From contig JAICHV010000007.1 of the NCBI GenBank assembly GCA_025924715.1, forward strand, positions 1 through 64,000: a DNA stretch of 64,000 nucleotides, in the 5' to 3' direction. A program made the position numbers and the translations under genes. Origin of the DNA: Alphaproteobacteria bacterium (GTDB lineage Bacteria > Pseudomonadota > Alphaproteobacteria > Micropepsales > Micropepsaceae). Positions 8,599 to 15,947 of the stretch are shown here, piece after piece. The notes under the pieces were generated by a model. The model did no database searches. It saw only the letters and a program-made list of their open reading frames with translations, and was not told the origin of the DNA. Positions within the stretch are counted from its first letter, which is position 1; each line of letters opens with the position of its first letter.

Positions 8599-8744
8599 GG
8601 AGGAACTCGCAAAAAAAGAGCGGCGAACCTACAGGTCGGCCGGCCGCGGAACAAGCAAAGGCGGGACGTTTATGTGTACGGCAACAACTTAAGGCAACAT
8701 CCCCGGATTTCAAGGCTCAAGGGCTGGACCGACCTGCGTTGCGG

Positions 8745-9782
8745 TCAGTTCGGTTTGGCGGGGGACGCAGGGTTGGGTTGCGGCGGCGGCGCCACGGGCG
8801 TCATGTACAGGACCTTATCCTTGTAAGAAATATAGGTATGCAGGCGCCGCAAAGTTTCTGCGCCAAGGATCATGTCGACGGTTTTGGAAGGGGTGGTTCC
8901 GGCGTCTCGGACAAGGATCCTGGGATTGTTGATGGTGATATCGCCCAGGGTCAGCGTTTTGAAGGGGTAGTTGTACAAAGGGATTTGGCCGGGCTTATCC
9001 GCATTGGCGCGCGTCAACTCCGGTGGATTGCTTTGCCAGTTGAAGAGGGACCGGGCCTGCACCAACGACATGATCGAGACCGAGGTGGCCGTGTTGATGA
9101 GAACCTTGACGTTGACGCCGTTGAGTTGACCTTGGGTGATGATGGCCTTGCTCGGGAAAGGCAGAGATCGCCGCTCCAGCACGGTCACGGTATTAATGGC
9201 CTCGTTGGTTAAGACGCTCGTCTCGTCCTTTTCGGAATTGTCGGGAAAGTCGAAGGGCAGTTTGGCGACATCGCCTGCCCAATAGACCGGACCAGCCGCG
9301 CAAGTGACCGGTTCCATCAAATTCAGTTTTTTGTTCGGAAAATCCAGGTCGAGATCCAATAGCCCGAGCAAGTCGGTACCCAGCAGGCCATCCAGGCCGT
9401 TCATATTGGTATCGTACAGGACTTCAAAGGCATAATTCGGAATCGGTATGGCTCCCAAAGTGAAGCCCTTGCCCTCGGCGGTATAGGGCAGAATATTTCT
9501 ACCCATCCCGCGCACCGCGCGCGTGGGCATTACCACATGCTTCAGACCCAATCGTTCCGCGGTCGATTGGGTGACCGCGCTGAAAGCGCCGTCGGTGTCG
9601 ATGAGCATATTGACGGTCGTGCCCGCCAATTTGACCGGCACCACGGGGCGGCCTGCGGAATCAAACTGCAAATCAAAACTCGCCAGCCTTTTGATCTGAC
9701 AGGGTGCTTCTGCGGCCTGAGCCGCATAGGCGCCGCCGCAGCACAGCGCGGCAAAGACCAAAATCGTTGTCCAGGATTTCAT
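8745..9782 (-). CDS. Exported retropepsin-like aspartyl protease homologue, altered active sites
   Basis: A 345-residue protein with a signal peptide (ILVFAALCCGGAYAAQA) and two retropepsin-like halves. The first has MLIDTDGAFSAVT near residue 60 where active retropepsins have D-T/S-G-A; the residue after the Asp-Thr pair is Asp, not Gly. The second half has VLINTATSVSIM near residue 228, where the catalytic Asp position reads Asn. It may bind peptides or be inactive rather than be a working protease. It ends in a proline-rich tail (APPPQPNPASPAKPN). GGGGAG lies 6 nt upstream of the ATG. The gene is somewhat less GC-rich than its neighbours and lies beside tRNA-Glu, a common insertion site. 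Confidence 0.72.
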   Translation of the reverse strand: MKSWTTILVFAALCCGGAYAAQAAEAPCQIKRLASFDLQFDSAGRPVVPVKLAGTTVNMLIDTDGAFSAVTQSTAERLGLKHVVMPTRAVRGMGRNILPYTAEGKGFTLGAIPIPNYAFEVLYDTNMNGLDGLLGTDLLGLLDLDLDFPNKKLNLMEPVTCAAGPVYWAGDVAKLPFDFPDNSEKDETSVLTNEAINTVTVLERRSLPFPSKAIITQGQLNGVNVKVLINTATSVSIMSLVQARSLFNWQSNPPELTRANADKPGQIPLYNYPFKTLTLGDITINNPRILVRDAGTTPSKTVDMILGAETLRRLHTYISYKDKVLYMTPVAPPPQPNPASPAKPN

Positions 9783-9907
9783 TCATGTCTCCCCAGCGTG
9801 GTCGTCTTAATTCGATACGGGCGCCAAAGCGCCCCGTAGATGTCGATGGCGAGATCGACCTCTTCGAATACTTCCCCCACCATTCTTGCACCGGGGCATG
9901 GGGACAT
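9779..9907 (-). CDS. Possible 42-residue ORF ahead of the retropepsin-like gene
   Basis: An ATG-initiated frame runs from 9907 to a TGA that overlaps the start of the retropepsin-like gene (MSPCPGARMVGEVFEE to LGRHE). The overlap suggests coupling, but there is no recognisable domain and no clear ribosome site, so it may be chance. Confidence 0.2.
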   Translation of the reverse strand: MSPCPGARMVGEVFEEVDLAIDIYGALWRPYRIKTTTLGRHE

Positions 9908-9941
9908 CGCCCGGCCGATTATGACAACACGTTGATTTTGC

Positions 9942-10016
9942 TGGCGCTCCCAAGGGGAATCGAACCCCTGTTTCAGCCTTGAGAGGGCCGCGTCCTGACC
10001 GCTAGACGATGGGAGC
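9942..10016 (-). tRNA. tRNA-Glu, anticodon CTC
   Basis: A 75-nt cloverleaf read from the minus strand: acceptor GCTCCCA pairs with TGGGAGC, the D arm contains CGTCTAGCGGTCAGGAC, the anticodon loop is CTCTCAA (anticodon CTC) on a CGGCC/GGCTG stem, the T arm is AGGGG-TTCGATT-CCCCT, and the 3' end is G-CCA with CCA encoded. The D-loop and T-loop match tRNA-Glu. It is a single gene rather than part of a cluster. Confidence 0.95.
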
Positions 10017-10028
10017 CGCGGCGGGCCG

Positions 10029-10058
10029 TTTATAGCGGTGCCATGGCGGAACCGGCAA
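10029..10058 (-). promoter_or_regulatory. Sigma-70-type promoter of tRNA-Glu
   Basis: On the minus strand TTGCCG (10058-10053) and TATAAA (10034-10029) are 18 nt apart, and the -10 box ends 12 nt before the mature tRNA 5' end. Spacing and sequence fit a housekeeping promoter. Confidence 0.65.
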
Positions 10059-10132
10059 GGTTTCACTTCGCGGACCGGAACGGGGGGCCGTCTTGTCCGT
10101 TGATTTCGCACAACCTCTGCGAACGGGCTGAA

Positions 10133-10432
10133 ATGCCACGCTATTTTTTCCATGTCCGAGAACAATCGCAGTTCAGCCGCGACACCGAAGGCCAGGAACT
10201 TGCGAACCTCGAAGCCGCGAAACGCGAAGCGGTCAATGTCGCCCGGGAAATGATCGGCGAACGGCTGCTGCATGGTGGCGACATCGATGGCCGGATCGTC
10301 GTAATCGCCGACGAGCAGGACCAGATGCTGGACGAGGTCCATTTCTGCGATGTGCTGTTCGAAGGCGGCACCGCCCGCAGCTATGGCGACGATGTGACCA
10401 AATCGGCGCCCGTCACCAACCCGATCCGCTGA
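10133..10432 (+). CDS. DUF6894-family small protein
   Basis: A 99-residue cytoplasmic protein beginning MPRYFFHVREQSQFSRD and continuing to GQELANLEAAKREAVNVAREM, the typical pattern of the DUF6894 family, common and often multi-copy in alphaproteobacteria and of unknown function. The ORF track starts at 10043, but homology begins at the ATG at 10133. The 3' end overlaps the converging JAMM gene by 52 nt, so the last residues are constrained by two reading frames. Confidence 0.75.
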   Translation: MPRYFFHVREQSQFSRDTEGQELANLEAAKREAVNVAREMIGERLLHGGDIDGRIVVIADEQDQMLDEVHFCDVLFEGGTARSYGDDVTKSAPVTNPIR

Positions 10433-10833
10433 AACCCGCCCCGTTGATCGGCCCAGTAAACAAAGCCCTGCAACACCGCCGGCGCCCGCGGCCCTGGCAA
10501 AGCCGCGATCAGCCACAAGAAGCCGTCCTCCCCCGCTCCCGCCAGATCGTGGGGTGAAGGTTCCGCCGCACCGCCGGGATGGGAATGATAGCAGCCGACC
10601 AGATCCCGTCCGGCGGCGCGCGCCGATTTCAGTGCCGCGAAATGGCTTTGAGGTTCGATTTCGAAGCGGTCCGGCGCCTCCGCAATATTGACGGCCGGAT
10701 ACAAATCCAGCGCCTGGGCCGCCGCGCCTTCCCAGGTTCCCCCGATCAGGCCGCAGCATTCGCGGGGAAAAGCCGCGCGCGCTTCGTGCTCGACCCGCAT
10801 TCGCAAAACTTCGGGCAATATCAATTGAATCAT
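10381..10833 (-). CDS. JAMM/M67-family metallopeptidase
   Basis: A 150-residue JAB/MPN domain protein. The zinc-site motif is present: the acidic residue in FPRECCGLIGG near residue 25, and HSHPGGAAEPSPHD near residue 88, matching HxHP(x)nSxxD. Bacterial members act as isopeptidases or remove C-terminal residues from ubiquitin-like sulfur carriers; no such carrier gene is nearby. The ATG at 10833 overlaps the stop of the upstream DUF6476 gene (ATGA), so the two are coupled. The ORF track extends the frame too far upstream. Confidence 0.85.
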   Translation of the reverse strand: MIQLILPEVLRMRVEHEARAAFPRECCGLIGGTWEGAAAQALDLYPAVNIAEAPDRFEIEPQSHFAALKSARAAGRDLVGCYHSHPGGAAEPSPHDLAGAGEDGFLWLIAALPGPRAPAVLQGFVYWADQRGGFQRIGLVTGADLVTSSP

Positions 10834-11198
10834 GGCGCCGCGCCGGCGGGCGCCGTGCGCACCTGGCCGGTTAGTCTGCCGGTGCTCAGATCGATGATCT
10901 CGACCTCGGTGCCGCCGGCGGCCCCGACCTCGAGCACCAGCTTGCCGGCCTCGGTGCGGACCGAGAGGATGCGGGCGCCCGGCGCCAAAGTCAGCACCGC
11001 CGCGGCCGGTGCCGCCTGCGTCACCGGCGCGGCCCGTTTGGCGATCAAAATCCGGGCCTGGCGCGCGAATCCCCAAATCACCGCGACAAGGGCGAGCAGG
11101 AAGAGCACGGTCATGATAAGGACCATCGCCCAGGCGAACCGGCGGCCGACCGCCGGGCGCGGCGCGGCGTCAAGGTTTGGCAACGGCATGTCTGACAC
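10830..11198 (-). CDS. DUF6476-like single-pass membrane protein
   Basis: A 122-residue protein with one membrane helix (WAMVLIMTVLFLLALVAVIWGF) and an exposed domain containing LAPGARILSVRTEAGKLVLEV, a pattern seen in alphaproteobacterial DUF6476 proteins next to rluD. Function unknown. I choose the GTG at 11198 because GGAGG lies 5 nt upstream; the ATG at 11189 is a shorter alternative. Its start region overlaps that of the divergent rluD, leaving no intergenic space. Confidence 0.72.
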   Translation of the reverse strand: MSDMPLPNLDAAPRPAVGRRFAWAMVLIMTVLFLLALVAVIWGFARQARILIAKRAAPVTQAAPAAAVLTLAPGARILSVRTEAGKLVLEVGAAGGTEVEIIDLSTGRLTGQVRTAPAGAAP

Positions 11199-12198
11199 AA
11201 TGTCCTCCGTGGACGGAACGATACACCGGGCCACCGCGGATGCGGATCATGCCGGCTGGCGGCTGGACCGTTTTCTCGCCGCAGTCCTGGCGGATTTCAG
11301 CCGCGCCCGGCTGCAGCAACTGTTGGGCGAAGGCGCGGTCAAACTGGGCAGCGCGACGATAAAAGACGCCAACCACCGGGTCAAACCCGGCGAGACCTAT
11401 GCCGTCCTGGTGCCGACCGCCCTACCCGCCCAGCCGCAAGGCCAGGACATCCCGCTCAGCGTCATCTACGAAGACAAGGATCTCATCGTCATCGACAAGC
11501 CGGCGGGCCTGGTGGTGCATCCGGCGGCCGGCAATCCCGACGGAACATTGGTCCATGCCCTGATCGCCCATTGCGGCGACAGCCTCATCGGCATCGGCGG
11601 CGAAGCCCGGCCGGGCATCGTTCACCGGCTGGACAAGGATACTTCCGGTTTGCTGGTGGCGGCCAAGACGGAACGGGCCATGGCCTCGCTCGCCAAGCAA
11701 TTCGCCAACCACACCATCGAACGCGCTTACAATGCGGTGGTCTGGGGTGCGCCGCGCGCCGCCGAAGGCTTGATCGAAGGCCAGATCGGCCGAAGCCCTT
11801 TCGATCGCAAACGCATGGCGGTGCTGCGCGGCGGCGGCAAGACGGCGCGCACCCGCTATCGCACCTTGGAAAAATTCGGCGATCCCACGCGCCCCTTTGC
11901 CGCCCTGATCGAATGCCGGCTGGAAACCGGGCGCACCCACCAGATCCGCGTTCACCTGACCCATCTGGGCCATCCCCTGATCGGCGATCCCGCCTATGGC
12001 CGCGCCCGCCAGCCGCCCCGCCCCAAAAGTCCTGCCGAGGAAACCGCCTTTACAATCGCGGGGAATTTTCCCCGTCAGGCGCTGCATGCCTTTGTGCTGG
12101 GATTTCAGCACCCTAGCCTGCACAAGACCATGCGTTTCACGTCACCCTGGCCTGCCGATTTTGCCGAACTGGTCGGGGCCTTGCGCGCCTTGGGATGA
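11188..12198 (+). CDS. rluD: 23S rRNA pseudouridine synthase RluD family
   Basis: RluA-family pseudouridine synthase, probably RluD, which modifies helix 69 of 23S rRNA. The 336-residue product has an N-terminal S4 RNA-binding domain (WRLDRFLAAVLADFSRARLQQLL), the catalytic motif GIVHRLDKDTSGLL with its Asp near residue 150, and RTHQIRVHLTHLGHPLIGDPAYG. The ORF track starts at 10579, antisense to two genes. ATGs at 11188 and 11200 are both possible; neither has a clear ribosome site. The gene is followed by rpoH. Confidence 0.9.
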   Translation: MSDTMSSVDGTIHRATADADHAGWRLDRFLAAVLADFSRARLQQLLGEGAVKLGSATIKDANHRVKPGETYAVLVPTALPAQPQGQDIPLSVIYEDKDLIVIDKPAGLVVHPAAGNPDGTLVHALIAHCGDSLIGIGGEARPGIVHRLDKDTSGLLVAAKTERAMASLAKQFANHTIERAYNAVVWGAPRAAEGLIEGQIGRSPFDRKRMAVLRGGGKTARTRYRTLEKFGDPTRPFAALIECRLETGRTHQIRVHLTHLGHPLIGDPAYGRARQPPRPKSPAEETAFTIAGNFPRQALHAFVLGFQHPSLHKTMRFTSPWPADFAELVGALRALG

Positions 12199-12225
12199 GC
12201 GGTGGCCTGGGCTCTCCCGCACCGG

Positions 12226-12255
12226 CTTGAAAAAGCCAAATGGGGTTCCCATTTT
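12226..12255 (+). promoter_or_regulatory. Candidate heat-shock (sigma-32) promoter of rpoH, overlapping a terminator-like hairpin
   Basis: CTTGAAA at 12226-12232 and CCCATTTT at 12248-12255 are separated by 15 nt, close to the RpoH consensus CTTGAAA and CCCCATnT. The predicted transcript would start about 75 nt ahead of rpoH, implying self-activation. The same bases form AAATGGG-gtt-CCCATTT followed by T residues, which could instead end rluD transcription; the two readings are not exclusive. Confidence 0.5.
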
Positions 12256-12336
12256 TTCCAGTCACAGGGGACCTGATCCATAATCCGGGTCGGGCGTTAC
12301 AATCGGTGCACCCGCGCCGGATGAAGGGGGTTTTGC

Positions 12337-13200
12337 ATGAGTGGTCGTGGGGTTCCAGCCCTTTCTTCCGATGCCGGGCTTTCGCGTTACTTGAGCGAAA
12401 TCCGCAAATTTCCGCTTTTGTCTCCCGAAGACGAATACATGTTCGCCAAGCGGCTGAAGGAACATGGCGATCCGGAAGCCGCGCGCAAACTGGTGACCAG
12501 CCATCTGCGCCTGGTGGCCAAGATCGCCATGGGCTATCGCGGTTATGGGCTGCCGATTTCCGAAATCGTTTCCGAAGGCAATGTCGGCCTGATGCAAGCG
12601 GTCAAGCGCTTCGAGCCGGACCGGGGCTTTCGCCTCGCCACCTATGCGATGTGGTGGATCCGCGCCGCGATCCAGGAATATGTGCTGCGCAGCTGGTCGA
12701 TGGTGAAGATGGGCACCACGGCGGCGCAAAAGAAACTGTTCTTCAATCTGCGCAAAGCCAAGACTCGTATCGGCGCTATCGAAGAAGGCGATCTGACGCC
12801 CCAGCACACCGCCAAGCTGGCCGACCAACTGGGCGTCACCGAACGCGAGGTCACCGATATGAACCGGCGGCTATCGGGTCCGGATTCCTCGCTCAACGCC
12901 CCGCTGCGTTCCGAATCGGAAAGCGAATGGCAGGACTGGCTGGCCGACGACACGGCGGACCAGGAAACGCGCCTGGCCGAACGGGAGGAACTGGGCGATC
13001 GTCACCAACTGCTGGGCCGGGCGATGGACAAGCTGACCGAGCGCGAACGCGACATCATACAGGCCCGGCGCCTGCAGGATGAACCGGCCACGCTGGAAGA
13101 GTTGTCGCAGAAATACGGCGTCAGCCGCGAACGGGTACGCCAGATCGAAGTGCGGGCGTTCGAGAAGCTGCAATCGGCGATGCAAAGCGCTGGCGCCTAG
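12337..13200 (+). CDS. rpoH: RNA polymerase heat-shock sigma factor RpoH
   Basis: RpoH directs RNA polymerase to heat-shock promoters. The 287-residue product has region 2 with core-binding and -10 recognition (GLPISEIVSEGNVGLMQAVKRFEPDRGFRLATYAMWWIRAAIQEYVL split across residues 68-115), the RpoH box QKKLFFNLRKAK near residue 130 that separates it from RpoD, and region 4 helix-turn-helix TLEELSQKYGVSRERVRQIE near the C-terminus. Many alphaproteobacteria have two rpoH genes; which paralogue this is cannot be told here. Confidence 0.95.
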   Translation: MSGRGVPALSSDAGLSRYLSEIRKFPLLSPEDEYMFAKRLKEHGDPEAARKLVTSHLRLVAKIAMGYRGYGLPISEIVSEGNVGLMQAVKRFEPDRGFRLATYAMWWIRAAIQEYVLRSWSMVKMGTTAAQKKLFFNLRKAKTRIGAIEEGDLTPQHTAKLADQLGVTEREVTDMNRRLSGPDSSLNAPLRSESESEWQDWLADDTADQETRLAEREELGDRHQLLGRAMDKLTERERDIIQARRLQDEPATLEELSQKYGVSRERVRQIEVRAFEKLQSAMQSAGA

Positions 13201-13300
13201 AGCTTACCGAAGAGCTTCCCTGCCCTTGTGTCGAGGAACCAAGCCCATTATACCTACACTGTAGAAGAAATGGGAGGGGCAGATTCAGGGCAAAAGCCTA

Positions 13301-14020
13301 TTGCGCGCCCTGGCGCTCGCCGGGTGCGCCGCCGCCCTCATTGTCTACAACTGGCGCGCGGTGTTGGAGCCTCAGCATCGCCCGATGGCGCTGATGCTGC
13401 TGACGGGAGCGTTTGCCTTCGCGCTTTTCTTCGAACTCATGGCGCGCGAGGCCGCCATCGAATGGATCCTCGCAGCCTTGTTCGGGGTCATCGGCGCCGC
13501 AGGTCTGGTTTGGGCGGCCCTGGCGCTATTTTATGTTCCCTTACCCAATGATCGAGCGCCCTTGCTGCCCGAGCGGACACAAATTGGGGATACCGGCTGC
13601 CCGATTTCGAAGAACGGATTGAGCGTGGCGCTGGGGCAGGGCTGGACCAGCGGCAACGCCATCGCCTTCGTTCCCTTTCGCGCCGGAATCTGCCCCGGTC
13701 CCCATCTGACGCGGACTCCGCGAGGCCTCATGATCGATTTTTCCGGCTATGACTCGTCGGGCGCCATCATCTTCCGAATCCAAAACAATCAATTCTCCTT
13801 GCTCCAAGGCGATTATCTGCACATCCACCGGCCCAGCCGCAGCACCCTGGGGCTCTATGGCAAGAACGAGTCGGAAATTTTCTTTGTCCGCTATTTGGCG
13901 GCCGGAGCGGTTCGTATCCGCGGACGCTTTCTCTGCGGCGATATTGCCCCCCAGATTATCGCAGACGACAGCCCTATGCCTCCATGCTCGCGCGGAACGA
14001 TTTCGCTGGGAGCGCCGTAG
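13301..14020 (+). CDS. Membrane-anchored protein of unknown function
   Basis: A 239-residue protein that I do not recognise. Three hydrophobic segments fall within the first 85 residues (LAGCAAALIVYNW, MALMLLTGAFAFALFFEL and WILAALFGVIGAAGLVWAALALF), followed by a soluble domain of about 150 residues with four cysteines (TGCPIS, GICPGP, FLCGD, PPCSR) that could pair in the periplasm. The start is uncertain: the tracked codon is TTG at 13301, while an ATT at 13283 has a strong GGAGGGG upstream. Stop codons of this gene and the opposing DUF3775 gene abut exactly. Confidence 0.6.
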   Translation: MRALALAGCAAALIVYNWRAVLEPQHRPMALMLLTGAFAFALFFELMAREAAIEWILAALFGVIGAAGLVWAALALFYVPLPNDRAPLLPERTQIGDTGCPISKNGLSVALGQGWTSGNAIAFVPFRAGICPGPHLTRTPRGLMIDFSGYDSSGAIIFRIQNNQFSLLQGDYLHIHRPSRSTLGLYGKNESEIFFVRYLAAGAVRIRGRFLCGDIAPQIIADDSPMPPCSRGTISLGAP

Positions 14021-14539
14021 CTATTGCCGCGGCGGCTTGTCGGGCATGTTGCCGAGCGGCTCGTTCTCGCGATTGAGGCCCTCGCGTTCATCGGCGTCAT
14101 CGACCAGGCCTTCGTCAAACATGGCCAGGCCGTCTTCCAGGTAATCGCCCAATAGCGGCAGGCCGAGCAGATATTCCGCCGCGCGCCTGCGATGTTCGTT
14201 CTGCGCGGTCGACACTGCTTCATCCCATTCGTCCAGGCCATAGGTGCCGCGTCCCAGCCATGCCAAGGCGATCAGGCGCATGCGCTGGTCTTCATTCAGG
14301 CTGCGAATCGCGCCGATCAATTCTTCGCGCACCGGATCGTCGTGCCGGTCTTCCAGCACATCGGCTTGGCCGTCATCGGTGGGATTGGAGCCCTCATTGG
14401 GGTCGCTATCCTCCTCCTTAACGTCATATTCACGCGCCTTGAGGATGATGAAAGTGACCTTGTCGAGCGGCAGGTCGAGCGAAGGCAGGCCCCGTGAGGG
14501 CGTGCCGGCCGATGCGGCGTCCATGGATGTGCGGGGCAT
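14021..14539 (-). CDS. DUF3775 family protein
   Basis: A 172-residue soluble, acidic protein with the DUF3775 hallmarks KAREYDVKEEDSDPNEGSN near residue 35 and IGAIRSLNEDQRMRLIALAWLGRG near residue 78. Function unknown; the family is typical of alphaproteobacteria. The ATG at 14539 is chosen because AAGGA lies about 5 nt upstream, and the family begins there; the tracked start at 14593 adds residues overlapping the serC leader region. Confidence 0.82.
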   Translation of the reverse strand: MPRTSMDAASAGTPSRGLPSLDLPLDKVTFIILKAREYDVKEEDSDPNEGSNPTDDGQADVLEDRHDDPVREELIGAIRSLNEDQRMRLIALAWLGRGTYGLDEWDEAVSTAQNEHRRRAAEYLLGLPLLGDYLEDGLAMFDEGLVDDADEREGLNRENEPLGNMPDKPPRQ

Positions 14540-14696
14540 GGCATCCTTCATTTTCAAAAATGTCATGGGGGAAACGCGCCAGTGCAAATACATGTTCCAC
14601 CCGATTGCGGTTGACTGGAACCTGGCCCCGGCCTATACCGCGCCTGGGCCACGCCTCCCCAACGAGGTGCTATCATTCTGGAAGGAATGAACTGAC

Positions 14697-15866
14697 ATGA
14701 CTGAGAATTCCAAACCGGCTGTGCGTCCCGCGCGGCCTTTTTTTTCGTCCGGACCTTGCGCCAAGCGGCCCGGCTGGACCCCTGAAGCCCTCAATGCCGC
14801 CCTGGTGGGACGCTCGCACCGTTCCAAGCCCGGTAAGGCCAAGCTCAAAGACGCGATCGACCGCACCAAGAAGATCCTGGGCATTCCCGCCGATTATCGC
14901 GTCGGCATCACGCCCGCCTCCGATACCGGCGCGGTCGAGATGGCGATGTGGTCGCTGCTCGGACCTCGCCCGGTCGATCTGTTCGCCTGGGAAAGCTTTT
15001 CCGAAGACTGGGTGACCGACGCGGTCAAGCAGCTCAAGCTCAAGGACACCCGCATCTTGAAAGCGGGTTACGGCGAATTGCCGGACATGAAGCAATACAA
15101 TCCGGCGCATGACGCGGTGTTCGTGTGGAACGGCACCACCAGCGGCGTGCGCATCGCGAGTGGTGACTGGATTCCCGCAACCCGCGAAGGCATCACCATC
15201 TGCGACGCCACCAGCGCCGCCTTTGCCCAGGACCTGCCCTGGGACAAGCTCGATGTCGTCACCTTCTCCTGGCAAAAAGCGCTGGGCGGCGAAGCCGCGC
15301 ATGGCATGCTGGTGCTCAGCCCCCGCGCCGTCGCCCGGCTGGAAAGCTACACCCCGCCTTGGCCGATGCCGAAAATCTTCCGCATGACCAAAGGCGGCAA
15401 GATCGTCGAAGGCATTTTCGAAGGCGAGACCATCAACACGCCGTCGATGGTGGCGGTGGAAGATTATCTCGATGCCCTGAGCTGGGCGGAAAAGATCGGC
15501 GGCCTGAAAGCCCTGATCGGCCGCGCCGATGCCAATACCAAGGTGCTGGCGGACTGGACGGCGAAATGCGGCTGGGCCGGTTTCCTGGCCAAGGATGCCG
15601 CGATCCGCTCCAACACTTCGGTCTGTATTTCGATCACCGATCCGTGGTTTGCCGGCCTCAGCGACGACGCCAAGGCGGAAGCGGCCAAGAAAATCGCCTC
15701 CCTGCTCGATAAGGAAGGCGTGGCCTTCGACATCGCCGGCTATCGCGCCGCCCCGCCGGGCCTTCGCATCTGGTGCGGCGCCACCGTCGAGAAAGCCGAT
15801 CTCGAAGCCCTGACGCCTTGGCTCGATTGGGCCTGGTCGCAGGTCAAACAGCCCGCCGCCGTCTGA
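14697..15866 (+). CDS. serC: Phosphoserine aminotransferase SerC
   Basis: SerC is the PLP-dependent transaminase of the second step of serine synthesis. The 389-residue product starts [21 protein letters not shown], the form typical of alphaproteobacterial SerC, and has the cofactor lysine in [15 protein letters not shown] near residue 195 and [12 protein letters not shown] later. serA follows 81 nt downstream, so the first two steps of the pathway are paired. A run of eight T falls in codons 17-20 after a GC-rich stretch. Just upstream, TGGCCC and GGGCCA arms around 14624-14653 could form a hairpin, but I could not confirm a known leader RNA. Confidence 0.94.
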   Translation: MTENSKPAVRPARPFFSSGPCAKRPGWTPEALNAALVGRSHRSKPGKAKLKDAIDRTKKILGIPADYRVGITPASDTGAVEMAMWSLLGPRPVDLFAWESFSEDWVTDAVKQLKLKDTRILKAGYGELPDMKQYNPAHDAVFVWNGTTSGVRIASGDWIPATREGITICDATSAAFAQDLPWDKLDVVTFSWQKALGGEAAHGMLVLSPRAVARLESYTPPWPMPKIFRMTKGGKIVEGIFEGETINTPSMVAVEDYLDALSWAEKIGGLKALIGRADANTKVLADWTAKCGWAGFLAKDAAIRSNTSVCISITDPWFAGLSDDAKAEAAKKIASLLDKEGVAFDIAGYRAAPPGLRIWCGATVEKADLEALTPWLDWAWSQVKQPAAV

Positions 15867-15879
15867 TTTCCCCCTCATC

Positions 15880-15928
15880 GGCCGGTCTTGAAAACAGAAC
15901 CGGCCGCCTTCTCCCCGAAGGGAGAAGG
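15880..15928 (+). repeat. Two tandem perfect hairpins between serC and serA
   Basis: The first hairpin has arms CGGCCGGT and ACCGGCCG around an 11-nt loop; the second has 9-bp arms CCTTCTCCC and GGGAGAAGG closed by a CGAA tetraloop. Neither is followed by a T-run, so they are not classical terminators. They could stabilise or partly stop the serC transcript, or the second may belong to a dispersed CCCTCCC-type palindrome also seen at 21.6 and 37.4 kb. Confidence 0.55.
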
Positions 15929-15947
15929 AATTCATCTGGAGCATTCC

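Noticed and set aside
13283-13300. ATT as the start of the membrane protein at 13.3 kb
   Set aside because: It has a strong ribosome site, but ATT initiation is very rare; the TTG at 13301 is kept with the doubt recorded.
14560-14696. Known serC leader RNA upstream of serC
   Set aside because: Hairpin arms TGGCCC/GGGCCA and a later T-run are present, but I could not match the full conserved layout, so no feature is claimed.
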